Source of the DNA: Gonium pectorale
Taxonomy: Eukaryota > Chlorophyta > Chlorophyceae > Chlamydomonadales > Volvocaceae
DNA length: 64,000 nt
Direction: 5' to 3'
NCBI GenBank assembly: GCA_001584585.1
Contig: LSYV01000005.1
Location: 3,030,131-3,094,130, forward strand
Part shown: positions 46,201 through 56,217 of the stretch, in pieces
How the letters are laid out: the number at the start of each line of letters is the position of its first letter
Position numbering within the stretch: position 1 is the first letter of the stretch
Made by a program: the position numbers and the translations under genes
Notes under the pieces: generated by a model
Told to the model about the DNA's origin: nothing
What the model saw: only the letters and a program-made list of their open reading frames with translations
The model's database searches: none

Positions 46201-47495
46201 GCAGCAGCCGGCCAGCAGACTCCGTGCGCTCACGCTCGTGTTGGGCCACCTGCGTATTAGCCGCCACGGGGGGAGCCACTCAGTTGGCAACGAGCAGAGC
46301 GCTGTTTCCCACCATGGCCGTAGGCCGACGAATGCGGTTTGGGAAATGGGCATTATGGGCAACGCCCATCTAGCTGAGCCTACAACCAAGGCGACTCCAT
46401 GAACCCCATAAGTGGCGCATGGAATGGGACCAATGCGGCGGGTCCATGAGGAAGCCCCTTCCCATCTCCGCGCCTCCCGCTCCCTTCTGCCGTACGTTTA
46501 GTGCCTCTTCTAAGCCCTTTAATGTTGCTTCAGTCGCGCCGCTGCCTCTCGCTGCCTTGGTCGAGGCGCCGCCACCGTTCTGCCCGTGCAAGAAGGCAGG
46601 GGCAAAAGTGCGTTGGAGCAGGTAAGGTGTACCTGACAACGTAGGAGACACGCGCTGAATGCTGCACACAGCAGCATCCTGCTTCTGGGTCATGGGGAGC
46701 TAGACAACATATCGTGTTATCCTTCTGTTGCGTAGTAGTTCATGTGCGGGGGCCTGGCTCACCTCAGCCTCCCGCAGGCGCGCCTCCGCCTCCTTGGCCC
46801 GAGTCTCAGCGTGTGCAACCCGGAGCCGCAGTTGCGCCATTTCCTTGTTCATAAGCTCCATGGCAGACGGCAGGGGCCCCACATTGGGGGCCATCGATGG
46901 CCCAGGACTGGATACTGGTGTGCTGTTGGTGGAGATTGCAGTACGGGGCAGTTTTAGTTCGATAGGCTGCACCCGTAGAAATACCAACTCCCGAATAACT
47001 TCCTCTCCAGACCTGCCAACCCACCTGGAGCCGCTTGAAGCGGCAGTTGACCGCCCTGACTTCTTTGGGGTACCGTCTGCGGTGGGCACCACCATGGTGT
47101 GATATTCCCTGCCCCCAAGAAACAAGCTCATGGCATCCAGGCGGAAGGCCCACCTCCGCCTCCCATGACCGATGCAACCGTTGAAGCTGCCACTGAGGCG
47201 GCTACAAGGGCCGACTGCGGATATGGGGCGCCATTGAGGGTGGGGTCTGGGTTTGGGGAGAGGGGTGTGGGTCCCCGATCGTGTGCCGCACCTCCGTGAG
47301 AGTCGAGCTTGCAGCGCTGCCAGACGCTGCAGCAGACGCCCTGTCAGCTTTATGCTTGCGAAACTCCTCCAGCTGCGGAAAATGCCCTCCAGCTTCAGAA
47401 GCTGTTCAACCCGAGCTGTGCTGGCGCTTGCAATGCCCAAGGCTCACCCGCGCGCGGCCAACACGCGTTAGCTCTTCGGCCTTTTTGCGGTCCAT
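31241..47495 (-). CDS. Giant coiled-coil golgin, about 3,985 aa, tail-anchored (golgin-84/CASP-type)
   Basis: Likely a Golgi tether: a very long coiled coil with a C-terminal membrane anchor. Exons: 47448-47495, 47292-47372, 47154-47214, 46763-47076, 46115-46249, 45794-45931, 45533-45637, 45314-45373, 44745-45195, 44369-44533, 44114-44233, 38818-44013 (1,732 codons), 37877-37954, 37520-37702, 35481-37286, 34835-35332, 34383-34578, 34062-34207, 32543-33910, 32236-32391, 31816-32034, 31241-31675. The N-terminus is MDRKKAEELTRVGRAR joined to LEEFRKHKADRAS, then a Ser/Pro-rich stretch. Some 3,500 residues of Ala/Glu/Gln/Leu heptads follow. A motif KLRNAVKKGKALE recurs three times. The C-terminus has APYDIEAGW, LALDFRPLM, VDRTSVLAGRLLTSKP and a membrane segment LGALTYVIVLHLIALTFMML with Tyr-x4-His, as in golgin-84 and CASP. 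All joins are in phase except exon 9 to 10, where one surplus base near 44760 breaks the frame. Confidence 0.85.
35898..35951 (-). other. Golgin motif KLxxAxxKGxxxE, copy 3
   Basis: Codes DLRNKLKSAIKKGRRLEE, the most diverged of three copies of a basic element within the acidic coiled coil. Confidence 0.8.
36892..36932 (-). other. Golgin motif KLxxAxxKGxxxE, copy 2
   Basis: Codes DLRQKLRAAVRKGKAIE, immediately followed by ARQALEQQLQELQ, paralleling copy 1. Confidence 0.8.
37384..37403 (+). repeat. Short C-rich homopolymer in golgin intron
   Basis: A run of 11 C in the intron between golgin exons 14 and 15; a likely site of sequencing length errors. Confidence 0.7.
38054..38778. mobile_element. 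TA-flanked inverted-repeat element in golgin intron 12
   Basis: Probable non-autonomous DNA transposon, about 720 bp. The left end TACCGTACTG (38054-38063) is the reverse complement of the right end CAGTACGGTA (38769-38778); the outer TA could be a target duplication. Just inside, GGTTTGCGA (38072-38080) faces GGTTTGCAAACC (38752-38763). Seven TTGCGA motifs, mostly TTTGCGA (near 38072, 38090, 38136, 38180, 38640, 38684, 38723), plus the TTTGCAA variant at the right end cluster at the two ends and are absent from the middle, as expected of subterminal transposase-binding sites. The ends are AT-rich, unlike the surroundings. No transposase frame is present. Confidence 0.7.
43462..43512 (-). other. 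Golgin motif KLxxAxxKGxxxE, copy 1
   Basis: Codes DMRDKLRNAVKKGKALE, followed by SAKTALESQTEELEA. Two further copies lie in exon 15. Confidence 0.8.
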
Positions 47496-47836
47496 GCTGT
47501 CAGGCTATCATTTGGTAAATTTTGAGTTCATACTGCGAGGCCTATTCTAGTCCCAGCTGATCGCAGTTTATTACACCTAATATGTACTAAGCGTGCGCAT
47601 CGTGCTTAGCTCGTGGCCGTGGCCTAGATCGCGACGGCTTTTGAACAAGCTGACTGTTGTGTGGCCGCTAGCCTGTGCCTAACGCGTATAGCAAACAGTA
47701 TACAGCAGGGTGTCACAATTGGACGAGTGTGCTGAAGCAGAACGGCCGGTGGGGCCGGTCGTCCAAGTCGGTTAGACACACTACTGACAAAAAGCTATGG
47801 TACGTTACGAAACATGGATGCTTGGGAATGTAGCAG
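47496..47836. promoter_or_regulatory. Divergent intergenic region between golgin and membrane-protein gene
   Basis: A 341-bp spacer between outward-facing start codons; must hold both promoters. A relatively AT-rich segment lies at about 47510-47600. No specific element is claimed. Confidence 0.4.
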
Positions 47837-50547
47837 ATGGAGGCGACAAATATCTATACGCTCTCGAGGTCGCCAAGGCTATTAGCGGCTCGACACTGCA
47901 CCCGAGCACCTCTTCTGCCGGCTGCGCCCCGTTCAAGCTGTCGGAATAGCCCCCGAAGCACATGTGAAGCATTGCCGGTGCAGCGCTCGGAAGCAGCCGC
48001 ACACGGGTGGCCGTTCGCTCCCCGCTATGTGCCCTTGGGTCGGCCCACGCGGAGGACGCCCTCGCCGCATGCCAGAGGATTGCCGTGCCGAGCCACAAGC
48101 CAGATCCCTGGGCCTGACGGTGGGAGCGGCGACCCGAACGGGGGCGCCGGTACGTCGCAGCGTGCAGGCGACGTGGGGCGGCCGTCAGTAGCGGCCTCAG
48201 CGCCAACGGACATCGGGACGCCCGATGGCCCGCCGGAGCGCTGGACTGTTCTGCTGCATGCTGTAGCAGCGCTGTGGGGCAGCATGTGGTAAGCAGGTAG
48301 CGGGCTCGGTTCCTGCCCCTCTTCTGGCTGTGACGTGCAAGCACGGGTGTGCGGGAGAGGGACGCACCTGGACAAAGCAAGGCGGCTTTGCCAATACATG
48401 AGCGGACTGTGCCGCTCTGATCTCACTGATGCCGCTGGAATGTTGGGTGCGTCAACACATGACCGTGGTACCGTAGCATACATCCCATGCATCAGCCACG
48501 CCAGCCTGTCGCATCGCGCCCCACAGGTTCTGCACTGCGGGCCTCTTCAGCTTGTGCTATGCGAGCCTAGCTGGCGCCTCCGCCATTGCAGCTGCCGCCT
48601 TCAGCAGCCTCGCTCCCGTGGGTCCGTCGGCTCTCGCTGTCGGCTCGGGCGCCGCCGCGCCGGCCGCCGTGGCGGCAGTGGACTGGGCACAGGTGGCGCT
48701 TCGGACCGCGACCGGGCTTGCGACCGGCAGTGATGGGGCCGGTCGGGAGCAGGTTCTGCGGACCCTGCAGGTAGGAAAATCGCGGCCCGCGGATCAGAGC
48801 AGACCGGCAGGAACGGCAGGAGCTAACAAGAATGTGTTGTGGAGCAGTAGGACCACCACTCTTGCTTTCCAAAGGCATGTGACGTCGAATGCCTGCGATG
48901 CTAGTTTCCACCGCATGGACCCTAAGGGCGGCGTCCTCCAACTTCCGCTTTTAGCCCCTGAAAGTACATTGGGAGGGGTTAATACGAAACACGAATGTGA
49001 CATGCCTGCATCGTTGAACTCCTGATACCGAAACGTATCTGGGCTGCCGGCTGCGCAGGAGGTCGGCGCAGGTCCCCTCACCCAGTTGAGCGTCCAGGCG
49101 GTGCTCCCGGCGCTATGCACCTTGTACGAGGCATGCCGCTGGCTCCTAAGCGGACTGCAGGCGTGCGGTAGGTGCCGTCAAAGCGAATCATCCATCTGCT
49201 TGTGGTTGGGTCTTTGGGTGTCAGGTTCAATCGACATGCCGTTTCCACTGTCCAGGCATGCCACTGATGAGCTGGGCCTCCCTCGCCGCAAGCGTGGGCG
49301 GGTTCGTGGGCGTGCTCTCCGTCATGGCCATGCCCCTGCGGCCTCTGCTGGCTCCGCTCCTGCCGAGCATTGTCCCAAAGGGCAGGTGCGCTGCGGTGTC
49401 GCGTCACGCCAAGAACTGCCCGCTTAACGTGCCTGCTCCTGTACTGTGCTGCTTGCAATTTCGTCCATGGCCCCCCCGGCTTTGACGGACGTGTAACCTG
49501 TAACCTGCTTGCAATGACACATACCCTCTGCTGTGCTCGGTACTTTGGGCCTTGTAACCGTGCATTGGCCACTACCCACGTTCATCGCCATCAGGGACAT
49601 TCCTCACTACTTTCTTCCGCAGGCCAAGCCGCACCACGACGGCTGCCCTGCACACGGGCGGCATCGTGTGTATGGCAGCGCTGCTCACAACCCTGACCCA
49701 GATTGAACTTGCCGTGCCGGTGCTTCGCGCTGATGTCAGCGCCGCTGCGGCGGCGGCCGCCGTCGGCGCCCCTCTTCTGGTCCAGCATAAGGCCGTGTTG
49801 TACGGGACGCTGGCTGTACTGGGAGACGTGGCAGTGGCGGCGTGGACGGTTTGGGTGGCGGCGGGCGCGGCGGCGGCGGTTCTGGGGTGGCAGCGCGGCG
49901 GCGGAATTGAAGGGGCGCAGGCAGGGCGAGAAGGGCAAAGGGCAGGGTCAAAAAAACCCTTCAATGCGTCAGGGACCAGCGGCCGCAGCAATCACTCAGC
50001 CGGCGTGGTCGACTGCAGCGGCAGCAGCGATAAGCCCCCGGCAGCAGAGTCCGTTACCTCCGCCAGTCGGGGAGAGGAGCAAGAGCAGGCGTGCACGCTG
50101 GCAGTCTTCCGCGCCGCCCGCTGGCTGGCACTGTGCCGGCTGTTAATCGACGCGGGTCTGCTGCTGGCTGTGGCTTCGGGGAGCTTGCGCGGCGAGGTGT
50201 CGGGTAAGGGCCCTGGCATATCTGTCTTAGCCTTGCTGCCTTGGGTTGGGAGTTCGGACGTGTGCATCCAACAGCAATATCGTCACGCATTTGGGCGGCG
50301 CGCTGAGCATCTCGTTTCAGTGCCATCATATGGTGCCGCGCCGTGCAAAGTACCAAAGATGCGTATCACGGACATTGTGGGTTGCTTTGCCATGCACGTC
50401 CTCGTTGGTGCTGCTCCCATGCACTGCCGATTGCCAGCGTCCCATGGCGCCCATCGTGACGCAATTGCCGCCCTGTCTCACGCCCCCCCTGCAGCTGGGC
50501 GTGTCGTCGGCATGCTGTGGATCGCGCAGCAGGCGTGGCAGCTATGA
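47837..50547 (+). CDS. Unknown multi-pass membrane protein, 522 aa
   Basis: I do not recognise a family. Six exons in phase: 47837-48288, 48527-48770, 49059-49167, 49256-49385, 49623-50203, 50495-50547. The N-terminal 130 residues are Arg/Ser/Ala/Pro-rich with few acids and resemble an organelle transit peptide. Hydrophobic segments follow: WTVLLHAVAALWGSMWFCTAG/LFSLCYASLAGASAIAAAAF, VQAVLPALCTLYEACRWLLS, MSWASLAASVGGFVGVLSVM, GGIVCMAALLTTLTQIEL, AVLYGTLAVLGDVAVAAWTV and WLALCRLLIDAGLLLAVAS. That suggests six or more spans. A hydrophilic Ser/Gly-rich loop of about 70 residues precedes the last span. The protein ends VVGMLWIAQQAWQL. The start is the first ATG of the open frame; it is divergently arranged with the golgin gene. 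Plastid or mitochondrial membrane location is inference from the N-terminus. Confidence 0.7.
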
Positions 50548-52800
50548 GGACCGCAGCCCTTTCAGGAGTCAGCGGGCGATTGGCATTCGCGCAGGCGAGG
50601 AGCGGGCCAGGGGAACTGACGAGTTTATGTAGAAGCACCGGGTGGGAATCTTATGAAGAAGGATTCGTATCGTATGCGCGGCTGCTTCAGGAAATTGAGG
50701 AGAGTTGGTCTCGGTTGAAACCGCTGCACGCAGAGAGCAATGGGTTGGAAATGTGCTAACCAGCCCTCCGGTCCTTGACGGCGCTTGCTTGGCAGTGCGG
50801 ACCCTTGTGCTATGCTGCTGTTGAGGGTAGGTTGAAGATCGACAGGTCTTACAGGCATACACCCGTGTCGTCTGAACAGCAGATACCCTCGTCCAGATGC
50901 GTCTGCTTCACGGGCAAGGCCATGTCTAGGCCGGTCGAGTCTTACGGCAGAGTTGTGAATGAACGTCGCACCGCCCTGGTGCCTCACTACACATGGCTGT
51001 AGCGAACACGAAAGCCCATTCGTACACAGCCTGTCGTTTGAGGCTCATGCATCATATATATGGAACATGCCAAACCTGGCCAAATCAGGTCTCTGCTGAG
51101 CGCGCCTAGGGGGACGCCTGGGTGATGTTATCCCGAGGCCTAAAACGGAGGCTTTCCAAGCCACCAGGACCTCGGAACAAGCACCTACGTAGCTACGGCG
51201 GAATCGGCGAGAATAGCCTACACCGACTTCACACCTCCCTTAGGACACAACAGCCGTACACCCGTGTGGGTGCACTCACGTAGAACGCAGGAAACCTCGG
51301 TTTCCATATACCACGCTACGCTCCGTAAGGAATCCGTCGAGTCTCTGCAGAGCGCGCCTCGCAGCGGCAGCGGGCACCTCTTCCTGACGCATCCGGTTCT
51401 CTTCCTACACTCCACCACTGCCGCCGCCACCGGTCACCAGCGCTCTGCCCGTACAAGCCCCGTTGGGGCCCTTCGGCCACCTCTAGTGGAATGGCGATAG
51501 CTATCACAAATGATATATGCCCGCCAGGCTCCAGCGGCCATTTGAACGACCGCGCTGGGTAAAGAAGCTTGGCAAGTCCGTGGGCACGCCATGCCGGCCG
51601 CGGGTACCAAGCCTCCGCCAGGTCGCCGTTTGTGCAAGCGGTTGCGTTCATGGCACCGTCTTTCGGCGGAGCAGTTGGTGGTTGCGAGTCGGGCGGTTAG
51701 CCAACCGGACCCGTTCATCATCAGTATGCCTGTGCTATTCACAACGATACCACTGCCATCCCTCACTGCCGTCCGAGGAGCGTCCGTTGGCCGGCTTCGA
51801 GCTCATTCACATACGCCCGCACGCTGTTATCATACACCCGACTGAAACAACAACCGAAAGTGCACAACCTTTCTGGTTGACGCTGCTCATAAGCAACCAG
51901 GCAAAAGAAACCAACCAGGCACTCAAGCACCGGCGCACGCCCCCATTCCACGGCGCACTCACATGCGCCGCTGCCTAGTCGATAAAACACCTGCATGTCC
52001 AGCTCCATAGCCGAGGCCGGGCAAGCCACAGCATGCACGCCGAGGCAGGCAGCGGCTGCCTTGGCTCTCGGCTGTGCCCTCGCTCTGCGATCAGCCCTCC
52101 GCCTTCAGCCTTCGCCTTGGCGGCTCAGTCGGGGGAGGGGCTGCCGGCGGAGGCTGCCAGGACACGAGCCCCTTCATCCCTGTCCGGACAGAGACGGTGC
52201 AGTGCGCACAGGCCATAGCCACGCGCCACGCCCCCGATCAGTGTCAGCCTCTGTGCCGAAGCACCCGCCTACTGAGGACTCCTGTGGCCGCCATGGCAGC
52301 ACTGGCGAATGCTTCTGGTCATGCCGAGATTGTGAACATGAGAGTCGCAGGCGTGCCGGTGGACGCCGTAGCGCGTTACTGAGGCAGCATCGTGAACGGG
52401 GCCTGCTTATGGGGCCCCTGAAGGTTGCCTACGTCTGCGTGCAACCCGCTGATGCACCGCCACCTTCAGATAAAGAGTAGCTGCCGTGAAGCTGTGCTGC
52501 TGATGCTTTAGCGTCAGCCCCCGGAGCGGCGCCCCGGCGCTCAACCCTGCTAAACGGTCGCCAGTACGCCGAGTGGTGCCGCTTCGCTTGCGAGAGTCCA
52601 AACAGAACAAGTATTTATTGAAGCTTTAAGTGATGTTAAATATCATAAAGGAATAGCGGCCAGCGGTGCGCGGTCGACTCTCTGGCAGCTGAATCACGGC
52701 ACGGCAGGGCACGGCTAAACCCTAGACCTCCCTTTGGTCACGACGCTGCATCCCTCATGTTTATAACCAAACATACATCAATCATACTGTTCCTGCAAAG
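50548..52800. other. 2.25-kb spacer, no confident gene; contains R1 fragment
   Basis: No spliceable coding chain found. A frame at about 52074-52382 coding Cys-containing low-complexity sequence (ending MRVAGVPVDAVARY) could be an exon of a small protein but lacks neighbours. An inverted R1 fragment lies at about 51277-51330. Confidence 0.4.
51277..51330 (-). repeat. Dispersed repeat R1, fragment e (inverted)
   Basis: Reverse complement of the 3' part of R1 copy b: GCGTAGCGTGGTA, then GGAAACC-GAGGTTTCCTGCGTTC, matching 8760-8803. Confidence 0.6.
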
Positions 52801-54188
52801 ATGTCGGCGCACACTTTCGGGTGCAGCGCTGCAACCGCCGGCATCGCTGCGTCGGCTTCCCTGCTAACGGCCTCTATCTTTATCGATCGAATTGACGATG
52901 CAGACTGTGCAAAGAACCTCAAAAAGGTGCGTTCGGGCGGCTTGTGCTGACAATCAGAAAAGTTCCGAAAGTCGCTCCATGGACCGCAACATACATACCG
53001 CAAGGATGTCAGGGGTCCATAAGAATCAGTTTGCGCCAGGATACTCTCATGCTTTGTTGGCCATTCGGGTGTCCTCTCCGCATTATCCTACCCAAGTTTG
53101 CATCGGCTCAAACACTATGATTACTCGCTTGCAGATCATGGGCACGACCATGCCACTGGATGTGGGCTACATCGTGGCTGGCAGCGCGGCGGCCCTTGCG
53201 CAGGTACGAGGCGGGGCGACGACTCAAGCATCCATACCACCCATGTAGCCCATCTTCCACTACCCAATATTCCACCCGTCTGAGCTGTTGGTACGGTTGC
53301 GGGCCCCACCTATCTAATGCGTACCCTTGCGGGTGGCCTCTTTGCATCCCTGGATACAGGCCTACAAGACCCCTGCAACCAAGTCGCTGTGGCTGGCTGC
53401 AGCGGGGCTGCTCGCGAGCGTCATCCCCTACACGTGCGTCATATGGGTTGAGAGCTCCCGATGCCTACGGAGAATGTCAAGATTGGGTCTTCCCTTGCTT
53501 GCTCTTGCCTCTTGCTGTCTCCGCCCTTGCTTCCTCTGCCTATTACGGCTTCTGCTCTGGCAGCTTAGTCCTGCAACGCCTACGATATTAGCTGCCCCGA
53601 CAGCTACCGCCCGCCCTACTCTTCTATCCGCGCAGCTACTTCCTGAACAAGGAGGACTGTGAGGCTATCTTCAAGGCGGGAGAGGAGAAGAAGGCTCCCG
53701 CTGCGGGCACTGTCAAGCGTAAGTACTTCAGAGGGCGGGGTGCAGATGAGGCGGGAGTCTTGACCGGTTTAGTGCTCAACGCGCAGCACCTTTGAGAGCT
53801 TATTGATGTCGTCTGTCTGTGCAGGGCAGGCCGGATAATGTCGTTTCTTAGGCGAATGCCACATGTCACCGCCCGACGCCCTTGTCTTTTGCTAGTTTAT
53901 CGTCCCTGTCGCATGTCCTACCAGGGCTGGCCCTCCACGGCTATGCTCGCGTGGGCATCCTGGCGGCCAGCACCGGGATCATGGTGAGGCCTCCCGTGTG
54001 GGCCAGGAACCCCGACCAGCGTTAGGGGTTCAGCCAATTGCCTCTTTAAGAAGCAGCTGTACTTCCCTGCTACTGGCTGCTGGCTGCATGTCATTGCATA
54101 TAACCGCTTTCCGACCCAGTTCGGCTTGCATTGATGCCGTCTTGCCCGTACTCCGCAGGTGTACGCCCTGGCCAAGAAGGGCAAGTGA
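52801..54188 (+). CDS. Small multi-spanning membrane protein, 146 aa, unknown function
   Basis: Six exons in phase: 52801-52926, 53135-53203, 53360-53433, 53636-53718, 53925-53983, 54159-54188, ending TGA. Hydrophobic stretches are SAATAGIAASASLLTASIFI (9-28), DVGYIVAGSAAALA (about 51-64), SLWLAAAGLLASVIPY (about 73-89) and YARVGILAASTGIMVYAL (about 124-142). Between spans 3 and 4 lies a charged loop YFLNKEDCEAIFKAGEEKK. The C-terminus AKKGK resembles a dilysine-type tail (Lys at -1, -3 and -4), but it is not a canonical KKxx. I do not recognise the family. Small exons with good GTGCG/GTACG/GTAAG donors and consistent phase make the model convincing despite the lack of homology. Confidence 0.7.
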
Positions 54189-54911
54189 AGCACGGGCCTA
54201 TGAGAGGCCGAGAAGCCCAAGAAGAGCCATGGGGTTTTGCGGTGTGCTTGCCTAGAAGGACCAACGAAGCCGTGTGGCCAACCTAGGCCTGCCTCTGAAA
54301 GTCCAAGAAGGGGTCGGAGGCTGGACGGTCTGCTCCTGTATAGGGCTGGGGACACGCGTGTCTCGTTTGAGTCCATGTGGACTAAGCGCACATGGCAGAA
54401 ACTTCCGGCAAGCTGCGCGGGGCAGGGCGCGAGCGCTTGGCCCCGAGTGGCGGGACGAGGGCGATGCGCGCGTCACCCACGGCCGACCTGCTCTGCCGAC
54501 TACTACTGCATGTTAGGATACTCCTGCAGGAACCGCGTTAAGAATCCTACATGGAATGCTGTTGAGTGGAGAGGGTGGACTGCAGTGCGTGTACCATTAG
54601 TCTGCTGAGCGTGTCCAGCTGCTGGTGGTTTGGCTTGTCGCATGTGTGGGTGCCGTGGGCGTTGAGACGCTGGCAATAAGCGGTGGCTCCAGCGGTAGCC
54701 GCAGGAGTGGGGGGTTTCCTCTCGAGGCTGCCCGGTAGTCATGCATCCAAGAGGGTGGTCCCTAGGAGCGTCGAAACAGAATGCACTCAGAAGGCTGCTT
54801 TGGTCAGGTGCTTCTTGAACGGATGGGTGCACAGTGCATGCTTGGAACTGACCCTAACGGACAGCAAGGATCAGCAGTGCTATGATACGTGCCTTGGCTG
54901 CTTCAGTGCCC

Positions 54912-54999
54912 GTGTACTCGGCGCCCTGCTGGAAACATCACACCCCCGGGCGTGTATGACCGTAGAGGCTGCTTTCCCCGTTTCTGGTTCTCTTTTCAA
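54912..54999 (+). repeat. Dispersed repeat R1, copy c (3' half)
   Basis: Matches copies a and b from TGTACTCGGCGCCCTGCTGG through GTGTATG-CCGTAGAGGCTGC and TTTCCCCGTTTCTGGTTCTC. The 5' half of the repeat is missing. Confidence 0.8.
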
Positions 55000-55695
55000 T
55001 TGACATATACTACGGGTAAGCCAAGACGATGGCTACGAGCGCCGTGGGCTCTCCCGTTCTCTCGTTTCCCATCTTCATTTCCTACTCCAAAAGCTCCAGA
55101 TCTGAGCCATCCCCCCTGAGGGGTGATAGTCCCCTGATCCCGGCACGCTTGCCTCTTACGCGCGCCCCTCCCCTCCCCTGCCTGCTTGCTTTGATTTGTG
55201 CACCCTGCCTTGTCACCAGTGAACCCTACTGTGTGGGCCCCTCCGGCTCGGCCGTGTTGTGTGAAACCGCATGTCGGTCCGCACACGGCCTGCTCCATTG
55301 CACACTAGTCACCCGTGGCCCATGCCAGTCGTACACCCGTACGCCCCCTTGCTTCGCACTTTGCCCTCCCACTTTCTTCCGTTTCCACAGCACTTCGGTA
55401 ACGGGTTTACTGTGTGACGCGTCACTGCTTTGCCTCTGTCTTGCATGCCCACCCCGCATGTTCCGCCATCATCCATCGCTAACTTGCCGCTGCCGCCATC
55501 CACTCGCCCGCCCCGTAGGTCAGTACAAAGTGGTGATCGGGTCAGTGGCGTTGGGGAAGTCCGTCTGGACAGGCCCGCGCTCGCGGCGTCAGTGCTGTGC
55601 CAGTCTGTTCGCGTGTTAGGTTAAGCGGGTGGGCATGGGGTCTCCTCCGCCTCCCCTCCGCCTCATTTCATCGGCTCTTTATCAGCAACCACTAC

Positions 55696-55845
55696 CTTTA
55701 CGTACGCCTCAGTGCTGCTCGTTCGCCACTGACGTCCAAGTTTTGCAGGTCGCCTACAACTACACCACGACCGCCAATACTCCCCCTACTGAGCATGGAA
55801 TCGGTGTCCGCGACGCGACCCGTTTCCCCTTCTCCCCCCACTGAA
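55696..55845 (+). repeat. Dispersed repeat R2, copy B
   Basis: Shares CGCCTACAACTAC, GGTGTCCGCGACGCGACCCG and TTTCCCCTTCT with copies A and C. More diverged in the middle. Confidence 0.75.
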
Positions 55846-56217
55846 CCGAATTGATGCGGCCTGGTACGTGCGTGCCCGGTCCCAGGGGTCGGTGAGTATC
55901 AACTTTCTACCACAAGATGGATATGACGGTTAGTGCGAATGCGAGCACGGTTACGCGGTGCAGGCGATGTGCGATGGCTCAAGAGGACAGAGAGAACATG
56001 GCCGACCCGACGGTTCGCTCCCCGATCAACTGCAAAGCGGTTTGCATGGAAGCTTAGATGCTGTCTATGCATGCTGGTATTTGCCACATCACAGAACGTT
56101 TGCTGGAATTCAAATAAATGCAAACGCATTGCTACTCGATGTGCCACCGCCCGGTAATGCCTCTGCCTTCCATCTAATCGAAAATATAGACAGCAGGAGT
56201 TACAACGCAACGCCGAA

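Larger units (their letters stand above)
54189..56217. other. 2-kb spacer with R1 and R2 copies; CASP promoter side
   Basis: No confident exon. R1 copy c (54912-54999) and R2 copy B (55696-55845) lie here. The last 300 bp before the CASP ATG should contain its 5' UTR and promoter. No motif is claimed. Confidence 0.45.

Noticed and set aside
46370..46693. Possible extra golgin exon (GLEEALNVRQKGAGGAEMGR)
   Set aside because: Exons at 46763 and 46249 join directly in phase with a good heptad pattern; this segment lacks suitable splice sites and is better read as intron.
52074..52382. Open frame with several Cys residues as a small secreted protein
   Set aside because: No signal peptide, no convincing splice partners, and similar frames occur by chance in this base composition.
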